Of a stretch of DNA of 64,000 bases, positions 16,577-24,605 are shown piece after piece (within the stretch, counting starts at the first letter, position 1; every line of letters starts with the position of its first letter). The notes under the pieces were generated by a model that saw only the letters and a list, made by a program, of their open reading frames with translations, ran no database searches and was not told the DNA's origin. Both the position numbers and the translations under genes were made by a program. Origin of the DNA: Ignavibacteriales bacterium (GTDB lineage: Bacteria; Bacteroidota; Ignavibacteria; Ignavibacteriales; Melioribacteraceae). Location: NCBI GenBank assembly GCA_020635275.1, contig JACKAA010000002.1, positions 744,001 through 808,000 of the forward strand, in the 5' to 3' direction.

Positions 16577-18010
16577 ATGGAAAGTATAAACCGAATGGAA
16601 AACATTACTCATACAAAATGTAGAAAGAGATACATGATAATTGGATTTTTCTTTGGATTGTTGTTCCCAATTATAGCATTTACAATTAGATATTTTGAAA
16701 ATGATTTTGAGCGTGCAATTGCTATGATGAAACAAGATCCGCTTCTATGGATAATTTCTTTAGCTCCTTTTATTCTTGGTGCAGCTTCTTTTTTTGCTGG
16801 ATTAAAACAAGATGAAGCAAAAACAAGTATTGCTGAATGCAAGCTAACCGAAGAAAAATTAAAGGAAGCAAACAAACAAGTAAAAGAGACAATTGCGCAG
16901 TTACAAGAAAATAATGATGAATTACTTGCTTCCAGAAAAGCCGAAAGTGAACTTTTAACTCAATTAGAACAATCTATTAAACATTCCAGTTTTATTATTG
17001 AAAAGATAGGGCAGTTTGATTTAACAGTTCAATTTGATGATAAATCAAATGGATTAATTAATGAAAGAAATCATTTTGAGAATGTATTGAATAAAACCTT
17101 ATATAATTTACAAACTATTATTAAGGCAATTGTTCATACAATACGTGAAAGTTATAATATTACCGCGGAAATAAATAATACTTCGGAAGAAATAAGTTAT
17201 AGTATACAAGGACAAAACTCACAAGTTAGTGAAATTACTGCTGCGATAAATCAAACATCACTTACAATTTCAGAGACAAGTGAATTATCAAAGAAAGCAT
17301 TATTCTCGGCAGAAGAGTCTGGCAATAATGCTAAAAACGGTGGTGAAATAATTGATAAAACATCAATAGGAATTAAAAAGTTATCTGAAATAATTCAGAA
17401 TTCACTAAACGTAATAGGTGAACTTGGTAATCGCAGTCAGGAAATTGGACAAATTATTGAAGTGATTAACAACATTGCTGATAAAACTAATCTCTTAGCG
17501 CTTAATGCTGCAATTGAAGCTGCAAGAGCAGGTGAGCACGGCAGGGGATTTGCTGTTGTTGCCGATGAAGTGAGAAAGTTGGCCGAATCAACAACAAATG
17601 CTACAAAAGAAATTTCTGATAAAATTATATTTATTCAAACCAAAACAAATGAATCTGTAAAATCAATAGAGCTCGGAAATTTAGAAGTAGAAAATAATTT
17701 ACAATTAATAAAAAATGCAGGAAATTCTTTAAAACAAATTATAAAATCTTCAGAAGATGTGATTACTCAGATTAGTCAAGTTGCTATGAGAAATGAACAA
17801 CAAGCATCTGCGGCTGAGCAAGTTAGAGCTGCAATGGAAAACATGGGAACTGTTATAAATAACTCAACTTTTGGCATTCAGGAAATTTCTGAATCAATTA
17901 AAGGGTTAACAGAATTGAACGAAAATCTTAAAGAAAAAGTCGGTTTATTTAAAATTAATGAATATGAAACAAATCAGCATCAAAACAGCGAATATGCTCT
18001 TACCATTTAA
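16577..18010 (+). CDS. Methyl-accepting chemotaxis-type signalling protein
   Basis: A 477-residue receptor with two close membrane helices (about residues 20-38 and 55-78) and no sizeable periplasmic ligand domain. A coiled coil and a long MCP signalling domain follow. The highly conserved hairpin tip is present: NNIADKTNLLALNAAIEAARAG, followed by GRGFAVVADEVRKLAEST. The lack of a sensor domain suggests it reads a membrane or internal state. No other chemotaxis genes are in the window, so its partner CheA/CheW are elsewhere. Confidence 0.93.
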   Translation: MESINRMENITHTKCRKRYMIIGFFFGLLFPIIAFTIRYFENDFERAIAMMKQDPLLWIISLAPFILGAASFFAGLKQDEAKTSIAECKLTEEKLKEANKQVKETIAQLQENNDELLASRKAESELLTQLEQSIKHSSFIIEKIGQFDLTVQFDDKSNGLINERNHFENVLNKTLYNLQTIIKAIVHTIRESYNITAEINNTSEEISYSIQGQNSQVSEITAAINQTSLTISETSELSKKALFSAEESGNNAKNGGEIIDKTSIGIKKLSEIIQNSLNVIGELGNRSQEIGQIIEVINNIADKTNLLALNAAIEAARAGEHGRGFAVVADEVRKLAESTTNATKEISDKIIFIQTKTNESVKSIELGNLEVENNLQLIKNAGNSLKQIIKSSEDVITQISQVAMRNEQQASAAEQVRAAMENMGTVINNSTFGIQEISESIKGLTELNENLKEKVGLFKINEYETNQHQNSEYALTI

Positions 18011-18122
18011 TTGTTTTATAATATCCATATAATGGAATGGATATTAAATCAAATTAATTATTAGATTTTTAAAATAAAATTGATTGTAAATAGAAACAGA
18101 TAATAAAGAAATGAAAATGTAA

Positions 18123-18150
18123 GTAGAGACGCAAAGAGTTGCGCCTCTAC
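18123..18150. repeat. Inverted repeat between convergent genes; possible bidirectional terminator
   Basis: GTAGAGACGCA and TGCGCCTCTAC pair over 11 bases (one G-T) around a 6-base loop. It sits between the stops of the chemoreceptor and osmC. There is no strong T run on the plus side, so it may be a dispersed repeat that also limits readthrough. Confidence 0.6.
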
Positions 18151-18159
18151 TCAAATAAA

Positions 18160-18579
18160 TTAACCAACTAATTTTGCATTTAGAAAAACATCAGTTCCAG
18201 TTGTTAATCTAGAAATAGGACATTTTTCTTTTGCTTCTGCTGCAAGAGCATTAAAATCTTCTTCACTTAAACCAGGAACAACAGCTTCACAATCTAAAGT
18301 AATTGAGGTAATTTTTGGTCCATTATCTTGTCCCAATTCAACAGTTGCTTTAGTTTCAATACTTTTTGGAGTTAATTCTTTCTTGCTAATTAATGCAGCC
18401 AAAAACATTGAAAAACAACCAGCTTGAGCACCGCCAATTAGTTCTTCCGGACTAGTTTCTTCACCATCTTCAAACCTAGATCTAAAGTTAAAAGGTCCAT
18501 CAAATCCAGTAAATGTCATTTTTCCATTACCTTCTTTTAAGGTTCCTTCCCATCTTGCTTTTGCATAATGTTTGCCCAT
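18160..18579 (-). CDS. osmC: OsmC-family organic hydroperoxide reductase
   Basis: A 139-residue thiol peroxidase of the OsmC/Ohr superfamily. The two redox cysteines are C55 in GAQAGCFSMFL and C120 in AKEKCPIS, and the N-terminal YAKARWEGTLKEGNGKM is typical of the OsmC branch. It detoxifies organic hydroperoxides in the cytoplasm. A good AAAGGAGC site precedes the ATG. It opens a run of minus-strand stress-type genes but is separated by about 90 bases from the next, so it may have its own promoter. Confidence 0.93.
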   Translation of the reverse strand: MGKHYAKARWEGTLKEGNGKMTFTGFDGPFNFRSRFEDGEETSPEELIGGAQAGCFSMFLAALISKKELTPKSIETKATVELGQDNGPKITSITLDCEAVVPGLSEEDFNALAAEAKEKCPISRLTTGTDVFLNAKLVG

Positions 18580-18672
18580 TATAAAGCTCCTTTCGTAATA
18601 GTTAAAAATTATGTGTTAAAAATACAAAAAAACTTTACCCGATAAAATATCTTGTTATCAATTAATTGTAAA

Positions 18673-18975
18673 TTATTTTGAAAAACTATGAGGTGCAACT
18701 TTAGCTTTTCTTATAATTATTTTTTCCCAGACCTTTCCTTTTACATAAGCTTCATTATTAAGCCATTCTTTTCTTAATTCTTCTTCAGAATTATAATTGC
18801 AAAAAATTATTGAACCATTCATATTTCCGTTGTCATCTAAAAGAGCAGAAGCAAATAACCATTTGCCGGCGTTAAACATTTTATCTGCAAAATTTAAATG
18901 TTCTTCTCTAACTGCCAATCTTCTTTCTAAAGCTTTTTCGTCTTTGTAATCATGACCTATAACAACAAATTGCAT
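18673..18975 (-). CDS. YciI-family protein
   Basis: A 100-residue protein with the YCII-related ferredoxin-like fold: MQFVVIGHDYKDE at the start, REEHLNFADKMFNAGK with the family His, and a C-terminal strand pattern. Family members are small proteins of poorly defined enzymatic function. It lies 21 bases after the DUF2721 gene and is probably co-transcribed with it. Confidence 0.85.
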   Translation of the reverse strand: MQFVVIGHDYKDEKALERRLAVREEHLNFADKMFNAGKWLFASALLDDNGNMNGSIIFCNYNSEEELRKEWLNNEAYVKGKVWEKIIIRKAKVAPHSFSK

Positions 18976-18996
18976 AAATATCCCTTTATAATTTTT

Positions 18997-19443
18997 TTAA
19001 ATATGACCTTTAACTTCGTGTTCAAGAGCTTTTAAGGTTAAGTTAACATCAAAAAATAAAAATATTGCTGAAAGTATAATTCCAATAATACTAAGAACAA
19101 AAAAAGTTATTCCGAGCGCTTCTAAATTAATTTGAAATAAATTCATTATTAGCAAAACCGGAATGATTAAACTGCTGCATAATATGCTGAAAGATATTGA
19201 TCCAATTGAATGTTTTAAAATGTAACTGCGTTTAACAAGAATTCTTAACTGTATTCTTTTATTTTCTTTTTCAGTTTCAGATAAAGTTTCTTTTTCAATT
19301 TCTGAAACCAAACCTCTTGATCTATCAATTGTTCTAGCAAGTCTATTTGTTAGAGAAAGAAGTATTAGTCCAACGCCGGAAATTAATACCAGTGGCGAAA
19401 TTGATGATTGAAAAAACTCAACTAGTGATTTTGCTAATTCCAT
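18997..19443 (-). CDS. DUF2721-family membrane protein
   Basis: A 148-residue protein with three hydrophobic helices (about 14-31, 78-103 and 110-131). The SPLVLISGVGLILLSLTNRLARTIDRSR segment is the signature of DUF2721, a bacterial membrane family of unknown role. The loop after the first helix is strongly charged. It is preceded by the PH-like membrane gene and followed closely by the YciI gene. Confidence 0.8.
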   Translation of the reverse strand: MELAKSLVEFFQSSISPLVLISGVGLILLSLTNRLARTIDRSRGLVSEIEKETLSETEKENKRIQLRILVKRSYILKHSIGSISFSILCSSLIIPVLLIMNLFQINLEALGITFFVLSIIGIILSAIFLFFDVNLTLKALEHEVKGHI

Positions 19444-19498
19444 AATAAATTTTTTTTAGAGTTAAAGATAGAAAATAACGAGCAGATTCAGATAAAAA

Positions 19499-19948
19499 TT
19501 ATTTTGTAATAATTTGATTTAGTTTATTTTCAAGATTGCTGCTTTTACTTATTCCAATTCTAACAATTGAAGATTTGTTTTTGAACGAAAGTTCAATAGC
19601 ATCCAATCCGCTTATATTGTAAAGCCAGCCTTTTCCAATAAATCGAATTCCCCATCCGTAATACCATTTATTGCGTACTTTTTTAACAGATGCAATGTCA
19701 GTAATTTTTATGTTTTTTTGAATTATACCAATTCCATAAGTAATTCTAATATAATCACCATCAATAGAAATAGAGAGTTTATAAAAAATCAGAAATACTA
19801 CTATAAATATTAAGGTAAAAATAATTGTAAGAAACAACGGGGTTGGATTTGTTCCAATCTGGAATAGATAAAGAACTGGAAATAAAATTATAACTAAAAT
19901 AAAAAATATATTTATATGCCAACCAATTTGTGTTTCTGTATGTTTCAT
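19499..19948 (-). CDS. Membrane protein with PH-like domain
   Basis: A 149-residue protein with two adjacent membrane helices (about 12-30 and 35-58) followed by a soluble beta-rich tail. The tail (YIRITYGIGIIQKNIKITDIASV, then WYYGWGIRFIGKGWLYNISG) resembles bacterial PH-like domains attached to a helical hairpin. No enzymatic residues are visible and no function is assigned. It lies 26 bases downstream of the secreted esterase gene. Confidence 0.65.
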   Translation of the reverse strand: MKHTETQIGWHINIFFILVIILFPVLYLFQIGTNPTPLFLTIIFTLIFIVVFLIFYKLSISIDGDYIRITYGIGIIQKNIKITDIASVKKVRNKWYYGWGIRFIGKGWLYNISGLDAIELSFKNKSSIVRIGISKSSNLENKLNQIITK

Positions 19949-19974
19949 TTAATTTCACTCTCTAATCAAATATT

Positions 19975-20844
19975 TTAATATTGATGAAAAGCATCGGAAA
20001 CAAATTTTAGGACTTCTGGTAAAGATTCTCTCCAATAAGTCCAATTATGCGCTCCGTTTCTTACTCTAAATTCATGCGGAATTTCATTCTTTCTCATTGC
20101 AATATGTATAAGTGAATTTCCTTCATAAAGAAAATCATCATCACCGCAATCAATATACCATCGGACAGCATTTTTATTTTCTGCTTTCATGTTATTGATA
20201 AGATAAAGAGCGCTGTAATTTTTAAAATGTTCTTCTACTAATTCTTCAGGTAGATCTTCTGCATTGGGCATAAAATATTTTATTTGTTCTCTTGCTTTTT
20301 CAAGAGTTAGTGGTCCAGGACTTGCACTTAACGGACAAGCAGAAGAAAACATTTCAGGATGGTGAAGTGCATAGAAAAATGTTCCGCCTCCGCCCATAGA
20401 TAGACCTGAAATTGCACGATAACGTTTTTCACTTTTTGCACGATATTTTCTTTCAATATGAGGTATTAGTTCTTCAAAGAAAAAATCTTCATATCTCCAA
20501 TCTTCACCAACTCTATTAACGTAACCTTTTTTGCCTGTGTTTGCGTCCGGCATAACAATTATCATTGGAGTTGCTGAACCATTGGCGATTGCTTTATCGG
20601 CAATATGTAAAACTTCACCAAACTGCACCCAACCGGTTTGGTCATCTCCGCTTCCATGCAGTAAATACAATACAGGATATGATCGTTCAGAGGTTTCATA
20701 ATTGGGGGGCAGATAAACTGCATATTTTCTTTCACTATCCAGAATTTTACTTTGAAGAGAAAGATTATCAAAAACTTTTCCGGTTTGCGCAAATTGAAAG
20801 CATGAAAAAAGTAAGGTTATTAATGCAATAAGTTTAATTTTCAT
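19975..20844 (-). CDS. Secreted esterase, esterase-D/mycolyltransferase-like alpha/beta hydrolase
   Basis: A signal peptide (MKIKLIALITLLFSCFQFAQ) leads into an alpha/beta hydrolase. The nucleophile is S149 in GLSMGG. YLLHGSGDD gives the oxyanion region and GAHNWTYW the catalytic His. The arrangement PPNYE..YPVLYLLHG is characteristic of esterase-D-like enzymes and of the feruloyl/acetyl esterases attached to polysaccharide degradation. The substrate is probably an acyl ester exported outside the cytoplasm. The position suggests co-transcription with the following small membrane genes. Confidence 0.88.
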   Translation of the reverse strand: MKIKLIALITLLFSCFQFAQTGKVFDNLSLQSKILDSERKYAVYLPPNYETSERSYPVLYLLHGSGDDQTGWVQFGEVLHIADKAIANGSATPMIIVMPDANTGKKGYVNRVGEDWRYEDFFFEELIPHIERKYRAKSEKRYRAISGLSMGGGGTFFYALHHPEMFSSACPLSASPGPLTLEKAREQIKYFMPNAEDLPEELVEEHFKNYSALYLINNMKAENKNAVRWYIDCGDDDFLYEGNSLIHIAMRKNEIPHEFRVRNGAHNWTYWRESLPEVLKFVSDAFHQY

Positions 20845-20910
20845 TTTTTATCTCTTTAATTTCTGAAAATTGAAAAAATATTATAATGGTATAACTAAAG
20901 TTATTTAGAA

Positions 20911-21417
20911 CTATAAATTCTTGCCATAAATAAATTGCCCGAAAACTTCATTTTTTATTTTAGCGACTTTTGGCAAAAACCCCCATTTTTCAAAACCAAA
21001 CTTTTCTAATATTTTAATACTCTCTAAATTTATTTCTAACAAAATTGCATATAAATTTTCAATTCCATTTTGTTTTGAAAAACCAATTGCAGTATTTATA
21101 AGCACTGAAGCAATACCTTTTTTACGATAATTTTTTTCAATGTAATAACTTATTTCAGCTGTTATTTCTAATGCTTTTCGTCCGGGTCTGTGTGGACTAA
21201 TACTGCACCAGCCAATTATAGCAGAATTAATTTCTGCAACAAAAATAGGATATCTCTTTTGCTCATGGAGTTTCAGCCATTCTTTTCTTTGATCAATAGT
21301 AACTCTTTCAGTATCGGCAGTTTTTCCACCCTCTAATATTGCTTGATTGTAAATATCAATTATATTTTGCCAATCATTGGGAGTCGCGATTCTTATTATG
21401 ATATTTTCTAAATTCAT
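20911..21417 (-). CDS. GNAT-family N-acetyltransferase (phosphinothricin-acetyltransferase-like)
   Basis: A 168-residue GNAT protein. It starts IIIRIATPNDWQNIIDIYNQAI, carries AEISYYIEKNYRKKGIASVLI as the acetyl-CoA binding motif A, and ends with the SIKILEKFGFEKWG motif, matching the Pat/YncA-like subgroup. Members acetylate small amine or amino acid analogues. The natural substrate is unknown and resistance activity should not be assumed. Confidence 0.9.
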   Translation of the reverse strand: MNLENIIIRIATPNDWQNIIDIYNQAILEGGKTADTERVTIDQRKEWLKLHEQKRYPIFVAEINSAIIGWCSISPHRPGRKALEITAEISYYIEKNYRKKGIASVLINTAIGFSKQNGIENLYAILLEINLESIKILEKFGFEKWGFLPKVAKIKNEVFGQFIYGKNL

Positions 21418-21485
21418 TATAAAAAGTTTACTCTAAGAAAAATTAATATGTCATTTTACATTTTAAAAAAATAGTAACCTAATGA

Positions 21486-22244
21486 TCAAAACAAAAACAG
21501 AGCTGATAAACTTGTACTTACCAAAATAAAATATCTATAAATTTTTTCTGGAAATAGTTTTACTAATCTTATTCCGATAAAAACACCGACAAGTATTGCC
21601 GGAATGCCAAATAGATCTATTGATAATGTTTGAATAGTAATAGTATTCCAGATAAATATATGAAACGGTACTTTAATAACATTAATGATTAGAAAAAACC
21701 AGGCAGCAGTTCCAATGTAATTATTCTTTGGCAAGTGCATTGAAAGCAAATAAAGCGACATAATTGGACCGGCAGCATTGCCAATCATTGTTGTAAAACC
21801 ACCAGCTAAACCCAGTATTGCTGCAAACCACCAATTATCAAGAAATTTTTCTGACTTATTTTTACGAAAATCTTGCCATAACATTAGTGAAATAGCAATT
21901 AAAATTACAATTGCTAATGTTGTTTTAAATTGATCTGCATTAAGATTATTGCCGAATATTGTTGCAATTACGACCCCAATTAAAGCCCAAGGAATTGATA
22001 AAATTATATATCTCCAATTAGCATGACGATGATAATAATAAACAGCAAAAATATCTGCAAAAATTAACATCGGCAGTACAATTCCAACCGAAAGTTTTCC
22101 GCCAAAAACATGAGCCATTATTGGAACAATCATCAAGCCGGCACCGGAAAGCCCGGTCTTTGCCATCCCAATAAAGATTCCGCAAAGTATGAATAAAAAC
22201 CAAAGATATGGTGTGTTGAGAAATTCTTGTATGTTTTCTAACAT
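21486..22244 (-). CDS. TauE/SafE-family sulfite/anion exporter
   Basis: A membrane protein of 252 residues with about seven or eight helices. The repeated family features are present: GIFIGMAKTGLSGAGLMIVPIMA at the N-terminus and GLAGGFTTMIGNAAGPIMSLYLL in the second half. Members export sulfite, sulfonates or related organic anions across the inner membrane. No sulfur-metabolism genes are adjacent, so the cargo is undefined. Confidence 0.92.
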   Translation of the reverse strand: MLENIQEFLNTPYLWFLFILCGIFIGMAKTGLSGAGLMIVPIMAHVFGGKLSVGIVLPMLIFADIFAVYYYHRHANWRYIILSIPWALIGVVIATIFGNNLNADQFKTTLAIVILIAISLMLWQDFRKNKSEKFLDNWWFAAILGLAGGFTTMIGNAAGPIMSLYLLSMHLPKNNYIGTAAWFFLIINVIKVPFHIFIWNTITIQTLSIDLFGIPAILVGVFIGIRLVKLFPEKIYRYFILVSTSLSALFLF

Positions 22245-22295
22245 GCGGGCATAAGTTGATATGTTAATTAAAAAATATAATATACATGAATTTTA

Positions 22296-22799
22296 TTAAA
22301 CTTCTATTTCCTTTGGATCATTATGATCTTCAACATTAAACCATTGATCGGTAGTAAAATCAACATCTGTAATTTTATTTACATGCATTTTGAAATATTT
22401 TCCTTCGGCAACAACAGCAATATCACCGTTGGGTAAAACTATTCTTCCTTCTCCTTCAAAAGTACGTGATGTTTCTTTTGTGATTTTGCAAATAACTTTT
22501 AATTCTTCATCATATGGAACAGGTTTTTTAAATTTTACATTAAGCTCAAGTGTAACTCCCCACATGCCTTCATCTTTCATTAAAATTGCCCGGCCAATTG
22601 CTTCATCTAAAATTGTGGAAGCAATTCCTCCGTGTAATCTGCCGGGATAACTTTGATGAATATCTTTTGGGGTAAATGTTGCGACTAATTCGCCATTTTC
22701 CATTTCATAGAAATAAGCTTTAAGTCCAAGTTTATTTTCCATACCACAAACAAAGCACATCTTTGAATTATTTTGTTTACCAATAACTTTTTGTTTCAT
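22296..22799 (-). CDS. PaaI-type hotdog thioesterase
   Basis: A single hotdog domain of 167 residues. MCFVCGMENKLGL is a Cys-pair start common in this subgroup. YPGRLHGGIASTILDEAIG holds the conserved His-Gly-Gly and the acidic residue of PaaI-like acyl-CoA thioesterases, and the VPYDEELKV strand completes the fold. It should hydrolyse an acyl-CoA in the cytoplasm. A palindromic repeat lies directly upstream. Confidence 0.85.
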   Translation of the reverse strand: MKQKVIGKQNNSKMCFVCGMENKLGLKAYFYEMENGELVATFTPKDIHQSYPGRLHGGIASTILDEAIGRAILMKDEGMWGVTLELNVKFKKPVPYDEELKVICKITKETSRTFEGEGRIVLPNGDIAVVAEGKYFKMHVNKITDVDFTTDQWFNVEDHNDPKEIEV

Positions 22800-22820
22800 T
22801 GTAGATTCCAGTAAAATTAT

Positions 22821-22886
22821 ATGTCATACTTAGCGAAGACAAAGTATGAAATCTTTAGATTCCGGATCAAGTCCGGAAGGACAAGG
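22821..22886. repeat. Palindromic intergenic repeat with two hairpins
   Basis: TCATACTT...AAGTATGA (22824-22849) is followed by TTCCGGA...TCCGGAA (22860-22878). The element lies between the thioesterase and ferredoxin genes and belongs to the same class as the other GTCAT elements. Confidence 0.7.
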
Positions 22887-22913
22887 TTGATTCAATTATT
22901 AAACAATGATTAT

Positions 22914-23141
22914 TTACTTAACTGTAAACTTAATGATTTTTGAGGGACAATTCTTGGATGCGGCTTCTAAAGTTTGCAATTCTTCATTTCCTACTTGCAA
23001 AGTATAAATTCCTTTTTTTTCTTTTCCGCCAACAAGATTGCATTTGCCGTCTTTTTTTGAAACTCGCCATCTGCTTGGATCAGCCTCTACACAACCATTG
23101 CAGCCAATGCATTTTTTTCTAAAATATGTAATTGATATCAT
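22914..23141 (-). CDS. Single-cluster 4Fe-4S ferredoxin-like protein
   Basis: A 75-residue protein with C11-x2-C14-x2-C17 and a distant C65-Pro, the ligand set of a single 4Fe-4S cluster ferredoxin. An extra cysteine (C34) lies in the middle loop. It would carry electrons in the cytoplasm. The next gene on the same strand upstream encodes a U32-family protein that needs Fe-S chemistry, which makes a functional link plausible but unproven. A repeat element separates the two. Confidence 0.85.
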   Translation of the reverse strand: MISITYFRKKCIGCNGCVEADPSRWRVSKKDGKCNLVGGKEKKGIYTLQVGNEELQTLEAASKNCPSKIIKFTVK

Positions 23142-23165
23142 TTATAAATTCTTTAACAAAAATTT

Positions 23166-23237
23166 GTCATTCCCGCATGCTTTAAGCGGGAATCTAGGAA
23201 ATTGAATAGATCCCCGATAGAAACATTCGGGGATGAC
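23166..23237. repeat. 72-base GTCAT...ATGAC palindromic element
   Basis: Terminal inverted repeats GTCAT (23166-23170) and ATGAC (23233-23237) enclose two internal hairpins, TCCCGC...GCGGGA and CCCCGA...TCGGGG. Its structure is MITE-like or REP-like, and it lies between the ferredoxin and U32 genes. Confidence 0.8.
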
Positions 23238-23246
23238 AACAGTAAT

Positions 23247-24485
23247 TTAACTTGCAACAACTTTATATAATTTATCAGATGGACGAATAGTTTCATCTAT
23301 TCTTATTGAGAAATGTTCACCTTGTTTTACTTCATCAACAGAAATATCATCAACACGAACCTCATTGGCTGAGGTTTCAATTACTCCGGTTGTTGGTCCG
23401 GTTATTAAAATTTTATCACCTTTTTTTAATGTGTGAGCTTCAAGTAAAAATTCCCCCACATTTATTTTTGAAAAATATTTTATTCCTTTTCCAATATAAA
23501 TTTTCTTCGTTGTTGCTTTTGATCCGTATGCATCACTCCACTCACCCATTTTTCTGCCAAGATAATAACCATCCCAAAATCCACGATTGTAAACTGTTGC
23601 CAATCTTGTTTTCCAAACTTCTGTTTTTTCTTTTGTATAAGTTCCATCCAGAACTGAATCCACGGCTTCTCTGTAACATTTAACAGTTGTGTAAACATAA
23701 TCTGCTGATCTTCCACGACCTTCAATCTTTAAAACTTTTACTCCAGCATTTAAAACTTTATCAAGAAAATCAATTGTAGCTAAATCTTTTGCACTCATTA
23801 TATATTCATTATCGATATCAAACTCAATTCCTTCTTCTTTATCGATAACTGTATATTCTCTTCTGCAATTTTGAATACAAGCTCCACGATTTGCAGATGA
23901 ATTATGTGAGTGTAAACTCAAATAGCACTTACCCGAAACAGCCATGCACAAAGCTCCATGAGCAAATACTTCAACTTCAACTAAATTACCGGAGGGACCA
24001 CGAACATCCCGTCTTTCAATTTCATTTGCAATTGCGCCAACTTGCTGTAAACTTAGTTCTCGCGCCATTACCATTACATCGGCATAATTCGCATAAAACT
24101 CAACCGTATCAATATTACTAATATTACATTGTGTTGAAATATGAACCGGATAATTTATTTTCTTTGCATAATTTAAAGCCGCATGATCTGAAACAATTAC
24201 TGAATCAATTCCATTTTCTTTTGCTGCATCAATTATACTTTTCATCAAATTTATGTCGTGATCATAAAGAGTAGTATTAAGTGTGATGTAAGATTTTATA
24301 TTGTTCTCTTTACAGATTTCAGCAACTTTAGCTAAGTCTTCAACAGTAAAATTAATTGATGAACGGGCACGCATATTTAGCTGCTCAACACCAAAATAAA
24401 TTGAATTGCACCCTGCTTTAATTGCGGCACTTAGCGATTCCCAAGAACCAACAGGCGCCATAACTTCTATTTCTTTTTGTAACAT
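23247..24485 (-). CDS. U32-family protein (RNA hydroxylation type)
   Basis: A 412-residue protein of family U32, which despite the peptidase name includes TrhP and RlhA, enzymes that hydroxylate tRNA uridine-34 or 23S rRNA. The start (EVMAPVGSWESLSAAIKAGCNSIYFG) and the metal-ligand-like block FAHGALCMAVSGKCYLS, NRGACIQNCRREY, with several conserved cysteines, are diagnostic. The C-terminal domain (VGEFLLEAHTLKKGDKILITGP) is a small beta barrel. The length matches TrhP-like rather than the longer RlhA. The adjacent ferredoxin could supply electrons or reflect the Fe-S requirement. Confidence 0.85.
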   Translation of the reverse strand: MLQKEIEVMAPVGSWESLSAAIKAGCNSIYFGVEQLNMRARSSINFTVEDLAKVAEICKENNIKSYITLNTTLYDHDINLMKSIIDAAKENGIDSVIVSDHAALNYAKKINYPVHISTQCNISNIDTVEFYANYADVMVMARELSLQQVGAIANEIERRDVRGPSGNLVEVEVFAHGALCMAVSGKCYLSLHSHNSSANRGACIQNCRREYTVIDKEEGIEFDIDNEYIMSAKDLATIDFLDKVLNAGVKVLKIEGRGRSADYVYTTVKCYREAVDSVLDGTYTKEKTEVWKTRLATVYNRGFWDGYYLGRKMGEWSDAYGSKATTKKIYIGKGIKYFSKINVGEFLLEAHTLKKGDKILITGPTTGVIETSANEVRVDDISVDEVKQGEHFSIRIDETIRPSDKLYKVVAS

Positions 24486-24537
24486 TTTAATTCTTTCTAT
24501 TGCAAATTAAACTATGCAAAAATAATTATTGTAGAGA

Positions 24538-24568
24538 TAAAAAAACCGATTCCTTTTCAGGAATCGGT
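24538..24568 (-). terminator. Rho-independent terminator of the first cytolysin-like gene
   Basis: On the minus strand a 9-bp stem (ACCGATTCC / GGAATCGGT) with a 6-base loop is followed by a T run. It lies 38 bases after the stop of the cytolysin-like gene at 24606. Confidence 0.85.
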
Positions 24569-24605
24569 CATATAAAAATAAGATATTTTGTTGATTTATG
24601 AAATG

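Noticed and set aside
18123..18150. Possible CRISPR repeat or RNA gene
   Set aside because: Only one copy with no spacers; it is a simple inverted repeat between convergent genes.
23306..24121. Plus-strand open frames opposite the U32 gene
   Set aside because: They are antisense shadows of a well-conserved gene and encode low-complexity Leu/His-rich peptides.
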